Numbered from the stretch's first letter, positions 18,200-30,216 are shown. The stretch: 41,076 nucleotides of DNA from an uncultured Clostridia bacterium (GCA_947585215.1 CANPWY010000003.1:1-41076), one strand, 5' to 3'. Numbers and translations: made by a program. Notes: generated by a model not told the origin, from the sequence alone.

Positions 18200-19498
18200 C
18201 TAACCCCTATCCGAGTTTTTTGCCGCGAGCATATCCACAAACTGCTGAGCCGTCCGCCCGGAGACGCCTCCGTGGCGTATCTCCCAGCGGTTTGCCTCGA
18301 GCAGCAGAGTCTTCTCGTCCATGTCTATGCCGCGCCGCACGGCAAGAGTCCTCACTATTTCGTAGAACTCCTCGCGCGCGGGCGTTGAGAAGTTTATCAG
18401 TATCCCGAACCTCTCCGCAAGCGACAGCTTCTCCTCCATCGTGTCCGAGCGGTGGATGTCGCCGTCGTGCTCCATGTCGCTTCGGTCGTTCCACGTCTCC
18501 TTTATGAGGTGGCGGCGGTTCGACGTGGCGTAGATGAGGACGTTTTCCGGCTTCAAAGCTATGCCGCCCTCTATGACCGCCTTGAGGAACTTGTACTCGA
18601 CCTCGTGCTCCTCGAAGGACAGGTCGTCTATGAACACGACAAAGCGGTAGTTCCGCTCTCTCAGCCGGCTCATCAGCGGCGCGAGCATTCCGAACTGGTG
18701 CTTGTATATCTCCACTGCGCGAAGACCGCGCTCCGCGTACTCGTTTATTACGGCGCGGACGCTCGTGCTCTTGCCGGTGCCGCTGTCGCCGTAGAGAAGG
18801 ACGTTATTCGCGCTCCTTCCCGAGACGAATGCCTCGGTGTTTTCGACGAGCGCCGCCTTCTGCCGCTCACAGCCTACGATGTCACTGAGGCGCGCGGAAC
18901 CGTCCCCGCGAGCGGGGATGAGCTCTCCCCCGTCGCCTATGCGGAAGGCGCGGTCGAGCGCGAATATTCCCGCGCCGTACTGCCGGTAGAACTCGGTCAC
19001 TATGCGGTACGCTTCCTCCTCGTCCTCCGCCGCGGCCATATCGCGCGCGAGCGCGGTTATCCTCTCCCCCGACTCGCGCCGCTCCGCACAGCCCGCGGGC
19101 AGGCGGAAGTCGGACACGGCGGAGAAGCAGTCAAGGCCGAGCTCGCTTTCGAGCTTCGAGAAGTCGTACCGGAAGAGGCGCAGAAGGACGGCGAGGTCGC
19201 GCTTTGCAAGCCTCTCCGTGCCGCCCGCGCCCTCCGCGCCGCGACGCTCGCACGCGAGCGAGAACGGGTTCTCGTCGGTCGCTATCCTCAGCGCGAGGCA
19301 ATCCTGCCAGAGGTTTCCCTCGAGACCGCAGCGCACGGCGAGCTCCACCATACCGCGAACGCACGCGTTTATCGCGCGGACGACCGTGAACCTGTCCTCG
19401 CCGCGCTTCTTTGTCTCGAGCGCGGCGCAGAGCGCTTCGAGTATGCCGTCCCTGCGGCTGCCGCCGTAGAGCAGCAGCCGCGAAGTCTCCTTATACAT
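18200..19498 (-). CDS. DUF815-family AAA+ ATPase
   Basis: A 432-residue protein with an N-terminal helical region of about 200 residues and a C-terminal AAA+ domain of the DUF815 type. It has Walker A LLYGDSGTGKSTSVRAVINE, Walker B FVVFIDDLSFE, and the sensor-like YATSNRRHLIKE. A conserved tail contains EEKLSLAERFG and LINFSTPAREEFYEIV. The molecular role of DUF815 proteins is not established; the fold suggests ATP-driven remodelling of a partner. Here it is inserted between ilvE and ilvA, seven and three bases away, so it must be co-expressed with branched-chain amino acid synthesis. No clear strong ribosome site precedes its ATG, which suggests coupling to ilvE. Whether the link is functional or accidental is open. 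Confidence 0.9.
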   Translation of the reverse strand: MYKETSRLLLYGGSRRDGILEALCAALETKKRGEDRFTVVRAINACVRGMVELAVRCGLEGNLWQDCLALRIATDENPFSLACERRGAEGAGGTERLAKRDLAVLLRLFRYDFSKLESELGLDCFSAVSDFRLPAGCAERRESGERITALARDMAAAEDEEEAYRIVTEFYRQYGAGIFALDRAFRIGDGGELIPARGDGSARLSDIVGCERQKAALVENTEAFVSGRSANNVLLYGDSGTGKSTSVRAVINEYAERGLRAVEIYKHQFGMLAPLMSRLRERNYRFVVFIDDLSFEEHEVEYKFLKAVIEGGIALKPENVLIYATSNRRHLIKETWNDRSDMEHDGDIHRSDTMEEKLSLAERFGILINFSTPAREEFYEIVRTLAVRRGIDMDEKTLLLEANRWEIRHGGVSGRTAQQFVDMLAAKNSDRG

Positions 19499-19505
19499 GG
19501 TTTCG

Positions 19506-20570
19506 TTATTCCACCGTCGTTCTCCAGCCGAACTCGTCCGGGAGGACGCCGGTCTGGATTCCGGTCACTGTGTCATAGAGGCGCTGGCTGACGGGGCCGA
19601 TGTTCCCGTCGCCTATCTGCATGACCTCGTCCTTGAAGCGGAGCTTTCCGACGGGCGAAATGACCGCCGCCGTGCCGGTGCCGAAGACCTCCTCGAGCGC
19701 GCCGGACTTCTGCGCCGCGATGAGCTCGTCCACCGAGATCTTCCGCTCCTCCGTGGGAAGACCCCAGTGGCGGCAGAGGTGCAGGACCGAGTCGCGCGTG
19801 ATGCCGGGCAGGATACTGCCGTTCAGCATCGGCGTGACTATCTTCCCGTCTATCTTGAAGAAGATGTTCATCGCGCCGACTTCCTCTATGTACTTACGCT
19901 CCACGCCGTCGAGCCAGAGCACCTGAGAGTAGCCGGAGTCGTGCGCCTTGACCTGCGCCGCGAGGCTCGCGGCGTAGTTGCCGCCGGTCTTCGTGAAGCC
20001 GACGCCGCCGCGCACCGCGCGCACGAAGTCGTCCTCTATCCAGATACCGACCGGAGCAAGGCCGCTCTCGTAGTACGCGCCGCTCGGCGAGAGGATTATA
20101 ACGAACAGATAAGTCTCGCTCGGCTTTACTCCGAGGAACGGGTCGGTCGCTATGATGAACGGGCGGATGTAGAGCGAGGTACCCGCCTCGGTGGGTATCC
20201 AGTCCTCGTCCACCTTCACGACGGTCTTGACGGCCTGTACGAAGTCCTCCTCGGGGATAAGCGGGATGCAGAGACGCTCGTTTGAGCGGTTGGCGCGCTT
20301 CGCGTTCATGTCCGGGCGGAAGAGATAGCTCTTCCCGTCCGCGCCTCGGTACGCCTTGAGTCCCTCGAACATCTCCTGTCCGTAGTGGAACACCATCGCC
20401 GCCGGGGAGAGGGTGAAGTCCGCAAAGGGTACGACGCGCGGGTCGTGCCAGCCCTTCCCCTCGGTGTAGTTCATGACGAACATGTGGTCGGTGAATATCT
20501 TGCCGAATCCGAGCGGGCCCTGCGGCTTCGCCTTCGGCTTGTCGGTCTTTACTATCTTGATGTCAAGCAC
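19506..20570 (-). CDS. ilvE: Branched-chain amino acid aminotransferase
   Basis: Fold-type IV PLP aminotransferase that makes the last step to valine, leucine and isoleucine using glutamate. N-terminal block GFGKIFTDHMFVMNY, substrate region YGQEMFEGLKAY, PLP lysine in the GFTKTGGNYAAS segment, and C-terminal EVFGTGTAAVISPVG are all typical of the bacterial BCAT family with about 340-360 residues. The ORF-track GTG at 20579 overlaps a GAGGTGAT ribosome site. The next in-frame GTG at 20570 is correctly spaced from it, so I use that (354 residues). It lies 25 bases downstream of leuB in the operon. Confidence 0.95.
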   Translation of the reverse strand: MLDIKIVKTDKPKAKPQGPLGFGKIFTDHMFVMNYTEGKGWHDPRVVPFADFTLSPAAMVFHYGQEMFEGLKAYRGADGKSYLFRPDMNAKRANRSNERLCIPLIPEEDFVQAVKTVVKVDEDWIPTEAGTSLYIRPFIIATDPFLGVKPSETYLFVIILSPSGAYYESGLAPVGIWIEDDFVRAVRGGVGFTKTGGNYAASLAAQVKAHDSGYSQVLWLDGVERKYIEEVGAMNIFFKIDGKIVTPMLNGSILPGITRDSVLHLCRHWGLPTEERKISVDELIAAQKSGALEEVFGTGTAAVISPVGKLRFKDEVMQIGDGNIGPVSQRLYDTVTGIQTGVLPDEFGWRTTVE

Positions 20571-20595
20571 AACGATCACCTCAAATTCGGACTGC

Positions 20596-21666
20596 TTACA
20601 GTCTCTTTATTATCTCCCCGGTCATTTCGGTGCAGGTGAGGGCTTCGCCCTCGCCGACAAGTATGTCCGCCGTGCGGAGGCCCTCCTCGAGCACCGCGCC
20701 GACCGCGCCCTCTATGGCGTCTGCCTCGCGCGTGAGGCCGAAGGAGTAACGGAGCATCATCGCGGCGGAGAGCACCGTCGCGATAGGATTTGCCTTGTTC
20801 TGCCCCGCGATGTCCGGCGCGGAGCCGTGTATCGGCTCGTAAAGTCCCCTTGTCCCGCTTCCGAGCGAGGCGGAGGCGAGCAGGCCTATCGAGCCGGTTA
20901 TCTGGCTTGCCTCGTCGGAGAGTATGTCGCCAAACATATTCGACGTCACTATGACGTCAAACTTGGACGGGTCGCGGACGAGCTGCATCGCGGCGTTGTC
21001 CACGAGCATATCCGCAACCGTGACGTCCGGGTACTCCTCCGCCACGCGGTGGACCGTCTCGCGCCAGAGGCGCGAGGTCTCGAGGACGTTCGCCTTGTCG
21101 ATGCTCGTGACGTGACAGCGGCGCTTACGCGCCGTCTCGAACGCGACGCGCGCTATCCGCTCTATCTCGTAGACGCTGTACGCCTCGGTGTCGTACGCCT
21201 CCGGGCCGTACTTTCCCTCACGCCGGCCGCGCTCTCCGAAGTAGATGCCGCCGGTGAGCTCGCGCACTATCACGAGGTCGATGCCCTTACCCACGATGTC
21301 CGCGCGGAGGACGCACGCGTCCTTCAATGCGGGGTAAATCTTCGCGGGGCGGAGGTTCGTGAAGAGCTCCATCGCCGCGCGAAGGCCGAGCAGCGCCTTC
21401 TCCGGGCGGATGTCGCCCGAGAGCCCGTCCCACTTGGGTCCGCCGACCGCGCCGAGCAGGACGCTGTCGCTCTCAAGGCAACCACGCACCGTCTCCTCCG
21501 GAAGCGGGATGCCGAATTTGTCTATCGCCTCGCCGCCCGCGGGGTACGCGGTGAAGTGAAAGACGTGGCCGAACTTCTCGCCGACCTTTTCGAGCACCGC
21601 GACAGCGCTCTCCACTATCTCGGGGCCTATTCCGTCGCCCTTGATGAGCGCAATATTGTATTCCAT
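20596..21666 (-). CDS. leuB: 3-isopropylmalate dehydrogenase
   Basis: NAD-dependent oxidative decarboxylase that turns 3-isopropylmalate into 2-oxoisocaproate in leucine synthesis. N-terminus [15 protein letters not shown], substrate loop [18 protein letters not shown], active-site [11 protein letters not shown], metal-site [12 protein letters not shown] and NAD-binding [20 protein letters not shown] are present. The ORF track extends upstream into leuD. The ATG at 21666 overlaps the leuD stop (TGATG) and has GAAGG before it, so the 356-residue form is right and translation is coupled to leuD. Confidence 0.97.
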   Translation of the reverse strand: MEYNIALIKGDGIGPEIVESAVAVLEKVGEKFGHVFHFTAYPAGGEAIDKFGIPLPEETVRGCLESDSVLLGAVGGPKWDGLSGDIRPEKALLGLRAAMELFTNLRPAKIYPALKDACVLRADIVGKGIDLVIVRELTGGIYFGERGRREGKYGPEAYDTEAYSVYEIERIARVAFETARKRRCHVTSIDKANVLETSRLWRETVHRVAEEYPDVTVADMLVDNAAMQLVRDPSKFDVIVTSNMFGDILSDEASQITGSIGLLASASLGSGTRGLYEPIHGSAPDIAGQNKANPIATVLSAAMMLRYSFGLTREADAIEGAVGAVLEEGLRTADILVGEGEALTCTEMTGEIIKRL

Positions 21667-22166
21667 CAGTCCTTCGCCCCCGTCTGCTTTGCCTTGATGT
21701 ACTTCAGAAGTCCGCCGCTCTCGATTATCCCCTGTATGAACTCGGGGAAGGCGGCGGCCTTGAAGGTCTCGCCCGTCGTCTCGTCGGTGATGACGCCGGT
21801 TGCGAGGTCGACCGTGACGGTGTCTCCGCTCTTTATCTTCTCGGCGGCCTCCGGGCACTCGAGAATGGGAAAGCCGATGTTTATCGCGTTGCGGTAGAAG
21901 ATGCGCGCAAAGCTCGCCGCTATGACGCAGGACACGCCGCTCGCGCGTATCGCCAGCGGCGCGTGCTCACGGGAGGAGCCGCAGCCGAAGTTCGCGCCGC
22001 CGACCATGATGTCGCCGGGGTGCATCTTATGCACGAACTCGGGGTCGATGTCCTCCATGCAGTGGCGCGCAAGCTCCTCCGGGGAGGGCGAGTTCAGATA
22101 GCGGGCGGGGATTATGACGTCGGTATCCACGTTGTCCCCGTACTTGAAAACCGTTCCCTTGATCAT
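21666..22166 (-). CDS. leuD: 3-isopropylmalate dehydratase small subunit
   Basis: Swivel-domain subunit that joins LeuC to form isopropylmalate isomerase (2- to 3-isopropylmalate). The 166-residue product has [14 protein letters not shown] and the hallmark [15 protein letters not shown] loop, and the short form typical of the bacterial/archaeal LeuD2-type pair. Its ATG overlaps the leuC stop by four bases (ATGA) and is preceded by GAGGAGG, so the two subunits are made in step. Confidence 0.97.
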   Translation of the reverse strand: MIKGTVFKYGDNVDTDVIIPARYLNSPSPEELARHCMEDIDPEFVHKMHPGDIMVGGANFGCGSSREHAPLAIRASGVSCVIAASFARIFYRNAINIGFPILECPEAAEKIKSGDTVTVDLATGVITDETTGETFKAAAFPEFIQGIIESGGLLKYIKAKQTGAKD

Positions 22167-23437
22167 TTTGACGCCTCCTCAAGCTCATATGGCGACGCCA
22201 CGCATCCCGCGACGGCGCTCGCCGCCGCGACGGCGGGGCTCGCGAGTATGACTTCGCTCTTCGTGTGTCCCATCCTGCCGACGAAGTTGCGGTTAGTGGT
22301 CGTGACCGCGCGCTCGCCCGCGCTCATGACGCCCATGTGTCCGCCGAGGCAGGGCCCGCAGGTCGGGGTGGAGAGAGCGCATCCGCTCTTTATGAATATC
22401 TCCGCAAGTCCCTCGGTAAGGCACTGCAAATATACCTCCTGCGTCGCGGGTATGACGATACAGCGGACACCCGGGGCGACCTTCCTGCCCTTCAGTATCC
22501 CCGCCGCCATGCGCAGGTCGGAGATGCGTCCGTTCGTGCAGGAGCCTATGACGACCTGGTCGATGTGCAGTCCCTTCACCTCGTCCACGGTCTTCGTGTT
22601 CGAGGGGAGGTGCGGCATGGATACGGTGGGCTTCAAGGTCGAGAGGTCTATAGTGACCTCACGCTCATACTCAGCGTCCTCATCGGCTTCGTAGACCTTT
22701 ATCGGACGGTCGAAGCGTCCCTTAACATACTCGAGCGTCTTCTCGTCGACCGGGAAGATGCCGTTCTTGCCGCCCGCCTCTATGGCCATATTCGAGATGG
22801 TGAAGCGGTCGTCCATCGAGAGCGACGCGACGCCGGGGCCCGTGAACTCTATCGACTTATAGAGCGCGCCGTCCACGCCGATAAGACCTATCAGGTGGAG
22901 TATCACGTCCTTGCCGCCGACGTACTTCGGCAGCGTTCCCACGAGGTTCACCTTTATCGCGGAGGGCACCTTGAACCAGTTCTCGCCGGACGCCATTCCC
23001 GCCGCCATGTCGGTGGAGCCGATGCCGGTCGAGAACGCGCCGAGAGCGCCGTAGGTGCAGGTGTGCGAGTCCGCGCCGACGACGCAGTCGCCGGGGCCGA
23101 CGAGCCCCTGCTCGGGGAGCAGAGCGTGCTCGATGCCGACGGTTCCCACGTCGTAGAAGTGAGTGATACCGAAGCGGTGCGCGAATTCGCGCGCCGTGGC
23201 GCAGAGCTCCGCGGACTTTATGTCCTTGCAGGGCGTGTAGTGGTCGAGAACTATGACTATCTTGTCCCTGTCGAATACCTTGTCAAAGCCCGCCTCGTCG
23301 AATACGTTTATCGCCACGGGGGTCGTGACGTCGTTGCCGAGGACTATGTCGAGCTTGGCCTCAATGAGATCGCCCGCCTTTACGCTCGGAAGTCCGGCGT
23401 GGGCGGCGAGGATCTTCTGCGTCATTGTCATTCCCAT
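22163..23437 (-). CDS. leuC: 3-isopropylmalate dehydratase large subunit
   Basis: Aconitase-family [4Fe-4S] subunit of isopropylmalate isomerase. Cluster and active-site motifs visible are [36 protein letters not shown] and [14 protein letters not shown], supplying the three cluster cysteines. At 424 residues it is the shorter LeuC class that pairs with short LeuD, as seen next door. The start ATG at 23437 has AAAGGAGG nine bases upstream. That site lies within the last codons of leuA, so initiation is tied to leuA translation. Confidence 0.97.
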   Translation of the reverse strand: MGMTMTQKILAAHAGLPSVKAGDLIEAKLDIVLGNDVTTPVAINVFDEAGFDKVFDRDKIVIVLDHYTPCKDIKSAELCATAREFAHRFGITHFYDVGTVGIEHALLPEQGLVGPGDCVVGADSHTCTYGALGAFSTGIGSTDMAAGMASGENWFKVPSAIKVNLVGTLPKYVGGKDVILHLIGLIGVDGALYKSIEFTGPGVASLSMDDRFTISNMAIEAGGKNGIFPVDEKTLEYVKGRFDRPIKVYEADEDAEYEREVTIDLSTLKPTVSMPHLPSNTKTVDEVKGLHIDQVVIGSCTNGRISDLRMAAGILKGRKVAPGVRCIVIPATQEVYLQCLTEGLAEIFIKSGCALSTPTCGPCLGGHMGVMSAGERAVTTTNRNFVGRMGHTKSEVILASPAVAAASAVAGCVASPYELEEASK

Positions 23438-23441
23438 ACGC

Positions 23442-24983
23442 TTATTCCTCCTTTGCGGGCTCCGCCGCCATGCCCGCGGCGCGCATCTTGTTGAGCGCCG
23501 TGAGGTAGGCGGTGATGCTCGCCTCGATTATGTCGGTCGAAAGTCCCTTGCCGGAGTAGCTTCTGCCGCCGGCGGAAAGCTTCACCGTGACGTCTCCGAG
23601 GGTGTCCTTGCCCTCTGAAATGGAGTTTATCGAGTAGATGTCGAAGGTGTGCTCGCCCGGCTTCACTATCCCGTCTATCGCCTTGAAGGAGGCGTCTATC
23701 GGCCCGTCTCCGAGCGCGACGCCCTCGAACTTCTCGCCGTCGAGCTTGAGGCAGACGGTGCTCGTGGAGGTGGTGAAGTTGCTCGTGTGCGCCGCGAACC
23801 AGTCGAGCTCGTAGCCGGAGACGCTCTCGTCGGTGCGGGAGCGGTGCATGACTATCGCCTCGATGTCCGCGTCGTTTATCGACTTTTTCTTGTCGCAGAG
23901 CACCTTGAACTCCTCAAAGCAGCTGACGAGCTCCTCCGGGCCGAGATTGTAGCCGAGCTCGTGCAGGCGGCTCTCGAAGGCGTGCTTGCCGGAGTGCTTG
24001 CCGAGGACTATCGAGTTCGCGTGTATGCCGACGGCCTCCGGGGTGAGTATCTCGTAGGTCATGCGGTTTGCGAGGACGCCGTGCTGATGTATCCCCGCCT
24101 CGTGCGCGAAGGCGTTCTTGCCGACTATCGGCTTGTTTATCGGCGCGGTCTGACCGATGATGTTATAGACGAGCTTGCTTGCGCGGTAGATTTGCGTGGT
24201 GTCGAGACGGGTGTTCGCGCGGTAGACGTCCGGGCGGGTGTGGAGCGCCATGACTATCTCCTCGAGAGCGGAGTTTCCCGCGCGCTCGCCGAGGCCGTTT
24301 ATCGTGCACTCGACCTGCCTCGCGCCGCCGAGGACGCCGGCAAGCGAGTTTGCCGTCGCCATACCGAGGTCGTTGTGGCAGTGGACCGAGAACTCCACGC
24401 CGTCGGGATGCTCCACCCCGGCCATGACGTACTCGATGAGCGCGCGCATCTCCGCCGGCGTGGTGTAGCCGACGGTGTCCGGGAGGTTGATGACGGTCGC
24501 GCCGCACTTTATGGCGGCGTTCACTACCTTGCGAAGGAAGTCCCAGTCGCTTCTGGTGGCGTCCTCTGCCGAGAACTCGACGTTTTTGCAGTACTTCGCG
24601 GCGTAGGAGACCATTTTCTGCACCGTCTCGTACACCTCGTCCGGCGTCATGCGGAGCTTGTACTCCATGTGAAGCGGGCTCGTCGCGATGAAGGTATGTA
24701 TGCGCGGGTCTGCCGCACCCTTCACCGCCTCCCACGCGGCGTCTATGTCGCCGACGGTCGCCCGCGCGAGGGACGCGACGGTGCAGTCCTTGACGGTCTC
24801 CGCTATCGTCTTCACCGACTCGAAGTCGCCGGGGGACGAGATGGCAAAGCCCGCCTCTATGACGTCCACGCGCAGCTTCTCGAGCGCGCGCGCGACCTCT
24901 ATCTTCTCGCTGAGGTTCATGCTGCAGCCCGGCGACTGCTCGCCGTCCCGCAGGGTCGTATCGAATATTTTTACCTTATTCAT
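23442..24983 (-). CDS. leuA: 2-isopropylmalate synthase
   Basis: Committed enzyme of leucine synthesis, condensing acetyl-CoA with 2-oxoisovalerate. The catalytic TIM barrel begins [19 protein letters not shown], with metal ligands in [17 protein letters not shown] and the GLGERAGN motif. The C-terminal part (from about residue 390) is the LeuA regulatory domain that binds leucine in this family. The ORF-track GTG at 24992 overlaps a GAGGTGAC ribosome site. ATG 24983 is six bases beyond it and gives the standard N-terminus (513 residues). Feedback inhibition by leucine is expected from the family, not shown here. Confidence 0.97.
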   Translation of the reverse strand: MNKVKIFDTTLRDGEQSPGCSMNLSEKIEVARALEKLRVDVIEAGFAISSPGDFESVKTIAETVKDCTVASLARATVGDIDAAWEAVKGAADPRIHTFIATSPLHMEYKLRMTPDEVYETVQKMVSYAAKYCKNVEFSAEDATRSDWDFLRKVVNAAIKCGATVINLPDTVGYTTPAEMRALIEYVMAGVEHPDGVEFSVHCHNDLGMATANSLAGVLGGARQVECTINGLGERAGNSALEEIVMALHTRPDVYRANTRLDTTQIYRASKLVYNIIGQTAPINKPIVGKNAFAHEAGIHQHGVLANRMTYEILTPEAVGIHANSIVLGKHSGKHAFESRLHELGYNLGPEELVSCFEEFKVLCDKKKSINDADIEAIVMHRSRTDESVSGYELDWFAAHTSNFTTSTSTVCLKLDGEKFEGVALGDGPIDASFKAIDGIVKPGEHTFDIYSINSISEGKDTLGDVTVKLSAGGRSYSGKGLSTDIIEASITAYLTALNKMRAAGMAAEPAKEE

Positions 24984-24998
24984 CTTAGTCACCTCAAG

Positions 24999-26663
24999 CT
25001 ATACCGTAAGAATGGCGCCCTTGTCGGCGGAGGATACGAGCTTCGCGTATCTCGCGAGGTAGCCCGTCTTCACCTTCGGCTCGGGCGGCGTCCAGCGGGC
25101 GCGGCGGGCTTCAAGCTCTTCGTCGGACACCTCGATTGAGATCGAGAAGCCGCGTATGTCTATCGAGATGATGTCGCCCTCCTCAATGAGCGCGATATTG
25201 CCGCCCGCGGCGGCCTCCGGGCTGACGTGGCCAATCGCCGCGCCGCGCGTCGCGCCGGAGAAGCGTCCGTCGGTGATGAGCGCGACGCTCGAACCGAGCC
25301 CCATTCCGACTATCGCGGAGGTGGGATTCAGCATCTCGCGCATACCGGGGCCGCCCTTCGGTCCCTCGTAGCGGATAACGACAACGTCGCCGGGGTTTAT
25401 CTTCCTTGAGTAGATGGCGGCGATGGCGTCCTCCTCCGAGTCAAAGACGCGCGCGGGGCCGCGGTGCGTCATCATCTCCTCCGCGACGGCGGACTGCTTT
25501 ACGACGCACCCGTCCGGGGCGAGGTTCCCCTTGAGGACGGCTATGCCGCCCGTCGGGGAGAACGGATTTTCCGCCGGACGGATGATCTCCGTGTCGAGAT
25601 TCTTCGCGTCCTTCAGGTTCTCCTCCATCGTCCCGCCGGTGACGGTCAGGACGGAGAGGTCGAGCAGGTTCTTCTTTGTGAGCTCCTTCATGACGGCGTA
25701 GACGCCGCCCGCGCGGTCGAGGTCCTCCATGAAGGTGTCCCCCGCCGGGGCGAGGTGGCAGAGGTTCGGCGTGCGGCGGCTTATCTCGTTCGACATGTCG
25801 AGGCTTATGTCGATGCCCGCCTCGTGCGCTATCGCAGGAAGGTGCAGCATGGTGTTTGTGGAGCATCCGAGCGCCATATCGACCGTCTCGGCGTTGTGGA
25901 ACGCCGCCTCGGTCATGATGTCGAGCGGGCGGATGTTCCGCCGCACGAGCTCCATCACCTGCATGCCGCTCTTCTTTGCAAGCCGGATGCGCGCCGAGTA
26001 CGGCGCGGGGATCGTGCCGTTGCCGGGGAGCGCCATGCCAATAGCCTCCGCGAGGCAGTTCATCGAGTTTGCGGTGTACATTCCCGAGCAGGAGCCGCAG
26101 GAGGGGCAGGCGTTCTCCTCGTAGTCGGTGACGCCCGCCTCATCGAGCGTGCCCGCGTGGTAGGCTCCGACCGCCTCGAACATGTGGCTGAGGCAGGTGC
26201 GGCGGCCGTCCTTGAGGTGCCCCGAAAGCATCGGCCCGCCGGAGCATATAACTGTCGGGACGTTTATCCGCGCCGCCGCCATGAGCAGCCCGGGAACGTT
26301 CTTGTCGCAGTTCGGTATCATCACGAGGCCGTCGAACTGATGGGCTATCGCCATGGCCTCGGTGGAGTCGGCAATGAGGTCGCGCGTGACGAGCGAGTAC
26401 TTCATGCCGATGTGACCCATCGCGATGCCGTCGCAGACGGCTATCGCCGGAAACATTATCGGCGTTCCGCCCGCAAGTCGGATGCCGGCCTTCACCGCCT
26501 CCGCTATCTTGTCGAGGTGCATGTGTCCGGGCACGACCTCGTTATACGAGCTGACGACGCCGATTATCGGCCGCGCCATCTCCTCCTCGGTGAGCCCGAG
26601 GGCGTAGAGCAGGCTGCGGTTCGGAGCCCGCTCCACCCCCTGTTTGATATTCTGAGAATTCAT
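24999..26663 (-). CDS. ilvD: Dihydroxyacid dehydratase
   Basis: Iron-sulfur dehydratase that converts 2,3-dihydroxy acids to 2-oxo acids in valine, leucine and isoleucine synthesis. Cluster cysteines are in [11 protein letters not shown] and [35 protein letters not shown] and the C-terminal [22 protein letters not shown] are also characteristic. The 554-residue length is usual. The ATG follows GGAGGG at a short spacing, thirteen bases after the ilvC stop. Confidence 0.97.
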   Translation of the reverse strand: MNSQNIKQGVERAPNRSLLYALGLTEEEMARPIIGVVSSYNEVVPGHMHLDKIAEAVKAGIRLAGGTPIMFPAIAVCDGIAMGHIGMKYSLVTRDLIADSTEAMAIAHQFDGLVMIPNCDKNVPGLLMAAARINVPTVICSGGPMLSGHLKDGRRTCLSHMFEAVGAYHAGTLDEAGVTDYEENACPSCGSCSGMYTANSMNCLAEAIGMALPGNGTIPAPYSARIRLAKKSGMQVMELVRRNIRPLDIMTEAAFHNAETVDMALGCSTNTMLHLPAIAHEAGIDISLDMSNEISRRTPNLCHLAPAGDTFMEDLDRAGGVYAVMKELTKKNLLDLSVLTVTGGTMEENLKDAKNLDTEIIRPAENPFSPTGGIAVLKGNLAPDGCVVKQSAVAEEMMTHRGPARVFDSEEDAIAAIYSRKINPGDVVVIRYEGPKGGPGMREMLNPTSAIVGMGLGSSVALITDGRFSGATRGAAIGHVSPEAAAGGNIALIEEGDIISIDIRGFSISIEVSDEELEARRARWTPPEPKVKTGYLARYAKLVSSADKGAILTV

Positions 26664-26676
26664 AATCCCTCCGCGC

Positions 26677-28228
<1,552 letters not shown>

Positions 28229-28239
28229 CTTCTCACCTC

Positions 28240-29946
28240 TCAGGAAACTATGAACTCGGTGATATGCGCGCCGCCGCTCACCATCGGGCGCACCATCTCG
28301 TCGGTATCTATAGCGCAGTCTATGACGTAGCCGTGGCCGTACTCCCGCGCCTCCGCTATAGCCCGCTCGAGCTCCGCGACGTTCGAGACCCTGCATCCCT
28401 TCAGCCCGTAGGCCTCCGCGAGCTTCACAAAGTCCGGCGCGAAGTCGAGCGTGGTCTGGCTGAATCGTTTGTCGTATATGAGGTTCTGCCACTGGCGCAC
28501 CATTCCGAGCGTCCTGTTGTCAAAGACGAAGGTTATTACCGGGATGTCGTAGTGCTGCTCGGTGGCAAGCTCGTTGCAGTTCATGCGGAAGGAGCCGTCT
28601 CCGGTGATGTGTATGACCGTCTTTTCGGGGTTTGCGACCTTCGCGCCTATCGCCGCCCCGAGGCCGAAGCCCATCGTTCCGAAGCCGCCCGAGGTGAGGA
28701 GTTGACCGGGATAGTCGAAGCGGAAGTGCTGTATCGCCCACATCTGGTGCTGTCCTACGTCGGTGGAGACGATGGTGTCCTGCGGCATGAGCCGCGCTAT
28801 GGCGGTGAGTATCTGCTTCGGGGTGAGGGTGTTGCCGCCCTCGTCGTACTCGGTCTCGGTCTTGAAGGAGAAGACGTACTTCTTCCACTCGGCGTGGTCC
28901 TGCGGCTCGAGGCGCTCGTTGAGTCTGCTCAGCACCAGCGCCGCGTCCCCGACGATGTGGTGGTCGGTCTTTACGTTCTTGTTTATCTCCGCGCGGTCGA
29001 TGTCTATCTGGACGATCTTCGCCTGCGCGGCGAAGCTCGAGGGCTTGAGCGCAACGCGGTCGCTGAAGCGGCACCCGACCGCCACGAGCAGGTCGCACCC
29101 GTCGCAGGCCATGTTGGAGGCCTGCGTGCCGTGCATGCCTATCATGCCGGTGACGAGCGGGTTCCGCCCGACTATGCCGCCCGCGCCCATGACGGTTATC
29201 GCCACGGGAGAATCTATCTTCTCGGCAAACTCGGTGAATTCCTTCTGCGCCCTGCCCCGGACGACGCCGCCGCCGCATATCAGGAGCGGCTTCTTCGAGG
29301 CGCGTATCATGTCCGCGAGAATGTTGATGTCGCGGTCGTTCGGCTCGGGCGCGCGGAAGTCGTGCGAGGCGCGCTTGATGAGCGCGGCGAGGCGTCCGTT
29401 GTTCGCGTGCTCGCTTCGCGGTATCGAGGTAAACTCCGCCTCCTCCGCCGTGACGTTCTTGAGTATGTCAATGAGCACCGGTCCCGGACGTCCGCTCCGC
29501 GCTATCGCGAACGCCTCGCGGACTATGTCCGCGAGCTGAGCGACGTCCCGCACGAGGTAGTTACACTTTGTTATCGGCATGGTGATACCGGTTATGTCGA
29601 CCTCCTGGAACGAGTCCTTGCCCATGAGGTTTTCGCTGACGTTGCAGGAGATGAACACCACCGGGGACGAGTCCATGTAAGCCGTGGCTATGCCGGTGAC
29701 GAGGTTCGTCGCGCCCGGGCCGGATGTTGCAAAGCACACGCCGACTTTTCCGGTGCTCCGCGCGTAGCCGTCCGCTGCGTGTGCGGCGCCCTGCTCGTGC
29801 GCGGTGAGGATGTGGCGGATCTTCCCGTCATACCGGTACATCTCGTCGTACACGTTCAGTATCGTTCCGCCGGGGTATCCGAAGACGGTGTCCACTCCCT
29901 GCTCGAGAAGACACTCCATCAGTATTTTCGCGCCGGTCATTCTCAT
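28240..29946 (-). CDS. ilvB: Acetolactate synthase large (catalytic) subunit
   Basis: ThDP-, Mg- and FAD-dependent enzyme condensing two pyruvates to acetolactate, or pyruvate with 2-oxobutanoate for isoleucine. The activating Glu lies in ILTAHEQGAAHAADGYAR, with the ATSGPGATNLVTGIATAY segment after it. The ThDP-Mg motif is HITGDGSFRMNCNELATEQHYDIPV. Three in-frame ATGs lie close together. The middle one (29946) is eight bases after AAAGGAGG and is the best start (568 residues). It is the first gene of the ilv-leu operon and follows a roughly 300-nt leader with peptide ORF and terminator. Confidence 0.97.
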   Translation of the reverse strand: MRMTGAKILMECLLEQGVDTVFGYPGGTILNVYDEMYRYDGKIRHILTAHEQGAAHAADGYARSTGKVGVCFATSGPGATNLVTGIATAYMDSSPVVFISCNVSENLMGKDSFQEVDITGITMPITKCNYLVRDVAQLADIVREAFAIARSGRPGPVLIDILKNVTAEEAEFTSIPRSEHANNGRLAALIKRASHDFRAPEPNDRDINILADMIRASKKPLLICGGGVVRGRAQKEFTEFAEKIDSPVAITVMGAGGIVGRNPLVTGMIGMHGTQASNMACDGCDLLVAVGCRFSDRVALKPSSFAAQAKIVQIDIDRAEINKNVKTDHHIVGDAALVLSRLNERLEPQDHAEWKKYVFSFKTETEYDEGGNTLTPKQILTAIARLMPQDTIVSTDVGQHQMWAIQHFRFDYPGQLLTSGGFGTMGFGLGAAIGAKVANPEKTVIHITGDGSFRMNCNELATEQHYDIPVITFVFDNRTLGMVRQWQNLIYDKRFSQTTLDFAPDFVKLAEAYGLKGCRVSNVAELERAIAEAREYGHGYVIDCAIDTDEMVRPMVSGGAHITEFIVS

Positions 29947-30004
29947 GCGCATTTCCTCCTTTGTTTTCCCTGCCGTCCCCGGCCGCTCCGCGCTTTTCCC
30001 GCAA

Positions 30005-30045
30005 ATTAAAAAGCCCTGCGGCCTAAAAGCTAGACCGTAGGACTT
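30005..30045 (-). terminator. Intrinsic terminator in the ilvB leader (attenuator)
   Basis: On the - strand AGTCCTACGGTC (30044-30033) pairs with GGCCGCAGGGCT (30023-30012) through a 9-nt loop. The stem has two G-U pairs and one A-C mismatch, and is followed directly by TTTTTAATTT. It lies between the ilv promoter and ilvB, 58 bases before the ilvB start, so it must be bypassed for the operon to be transcribed. Together with the upstream Ile/Leu/Val-rich ORF it forms a probable attenuator. Confidence 0.8.
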
Positions 30046-30100
30046 GCAAAAATCTCATTCATTCTGTCGGCTTTGAATATCCAACCGTACTTTTTGCAGT

Positions 30101-30196
30101 TCAGGCACAACTTTTAGCGCTATTTTCACATTTCGACTCGGAAAGGAAAATAACGGCTAGTAGAAGTATGGATATCGCGACAAAACCGAGAGACAT
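30101..30196 (-). CDS. Putative ilv-leu leader peptide (31 residues)
   Basis: Inside the transcribed leader, ATG 30196 opens a 31-codon ORF ending in TGA at 30101. Its middle reads AISILLLAVIFL, eight branched-chain residues in twelve, including back-to-back CTA leucine codons. CTA looks rare in the neighbouring genes. The ORF starts about 46 nt after the expected transcription start and ends about 56 nt before the attenuator stem. The longer version in the ORF track begins at or before the -10 box and cannot be made from this promoter. The ribosome site is weak (GGGCGG, eight bases upstream). By analogy with ilv and leu leaders elsewhere, stalling at these codons when charged Ile, Leu or Val tRNA is low would favour read-through into ilvB. 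The peptide itself need have no function. Confidence 0.65.
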   Translation of the reverse strand: MSLGFVAISILLLAVIFLSESKCENSAKSCA

Positions 30197-30216
30197 ATCT
30201 GATACCGCCCAAACCC

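Noticed and set aside
28264-30009. 581-codon ORF antisense to ilvB
   Set aside because: Shadow of ilvB; low-complexity composition and no motif.
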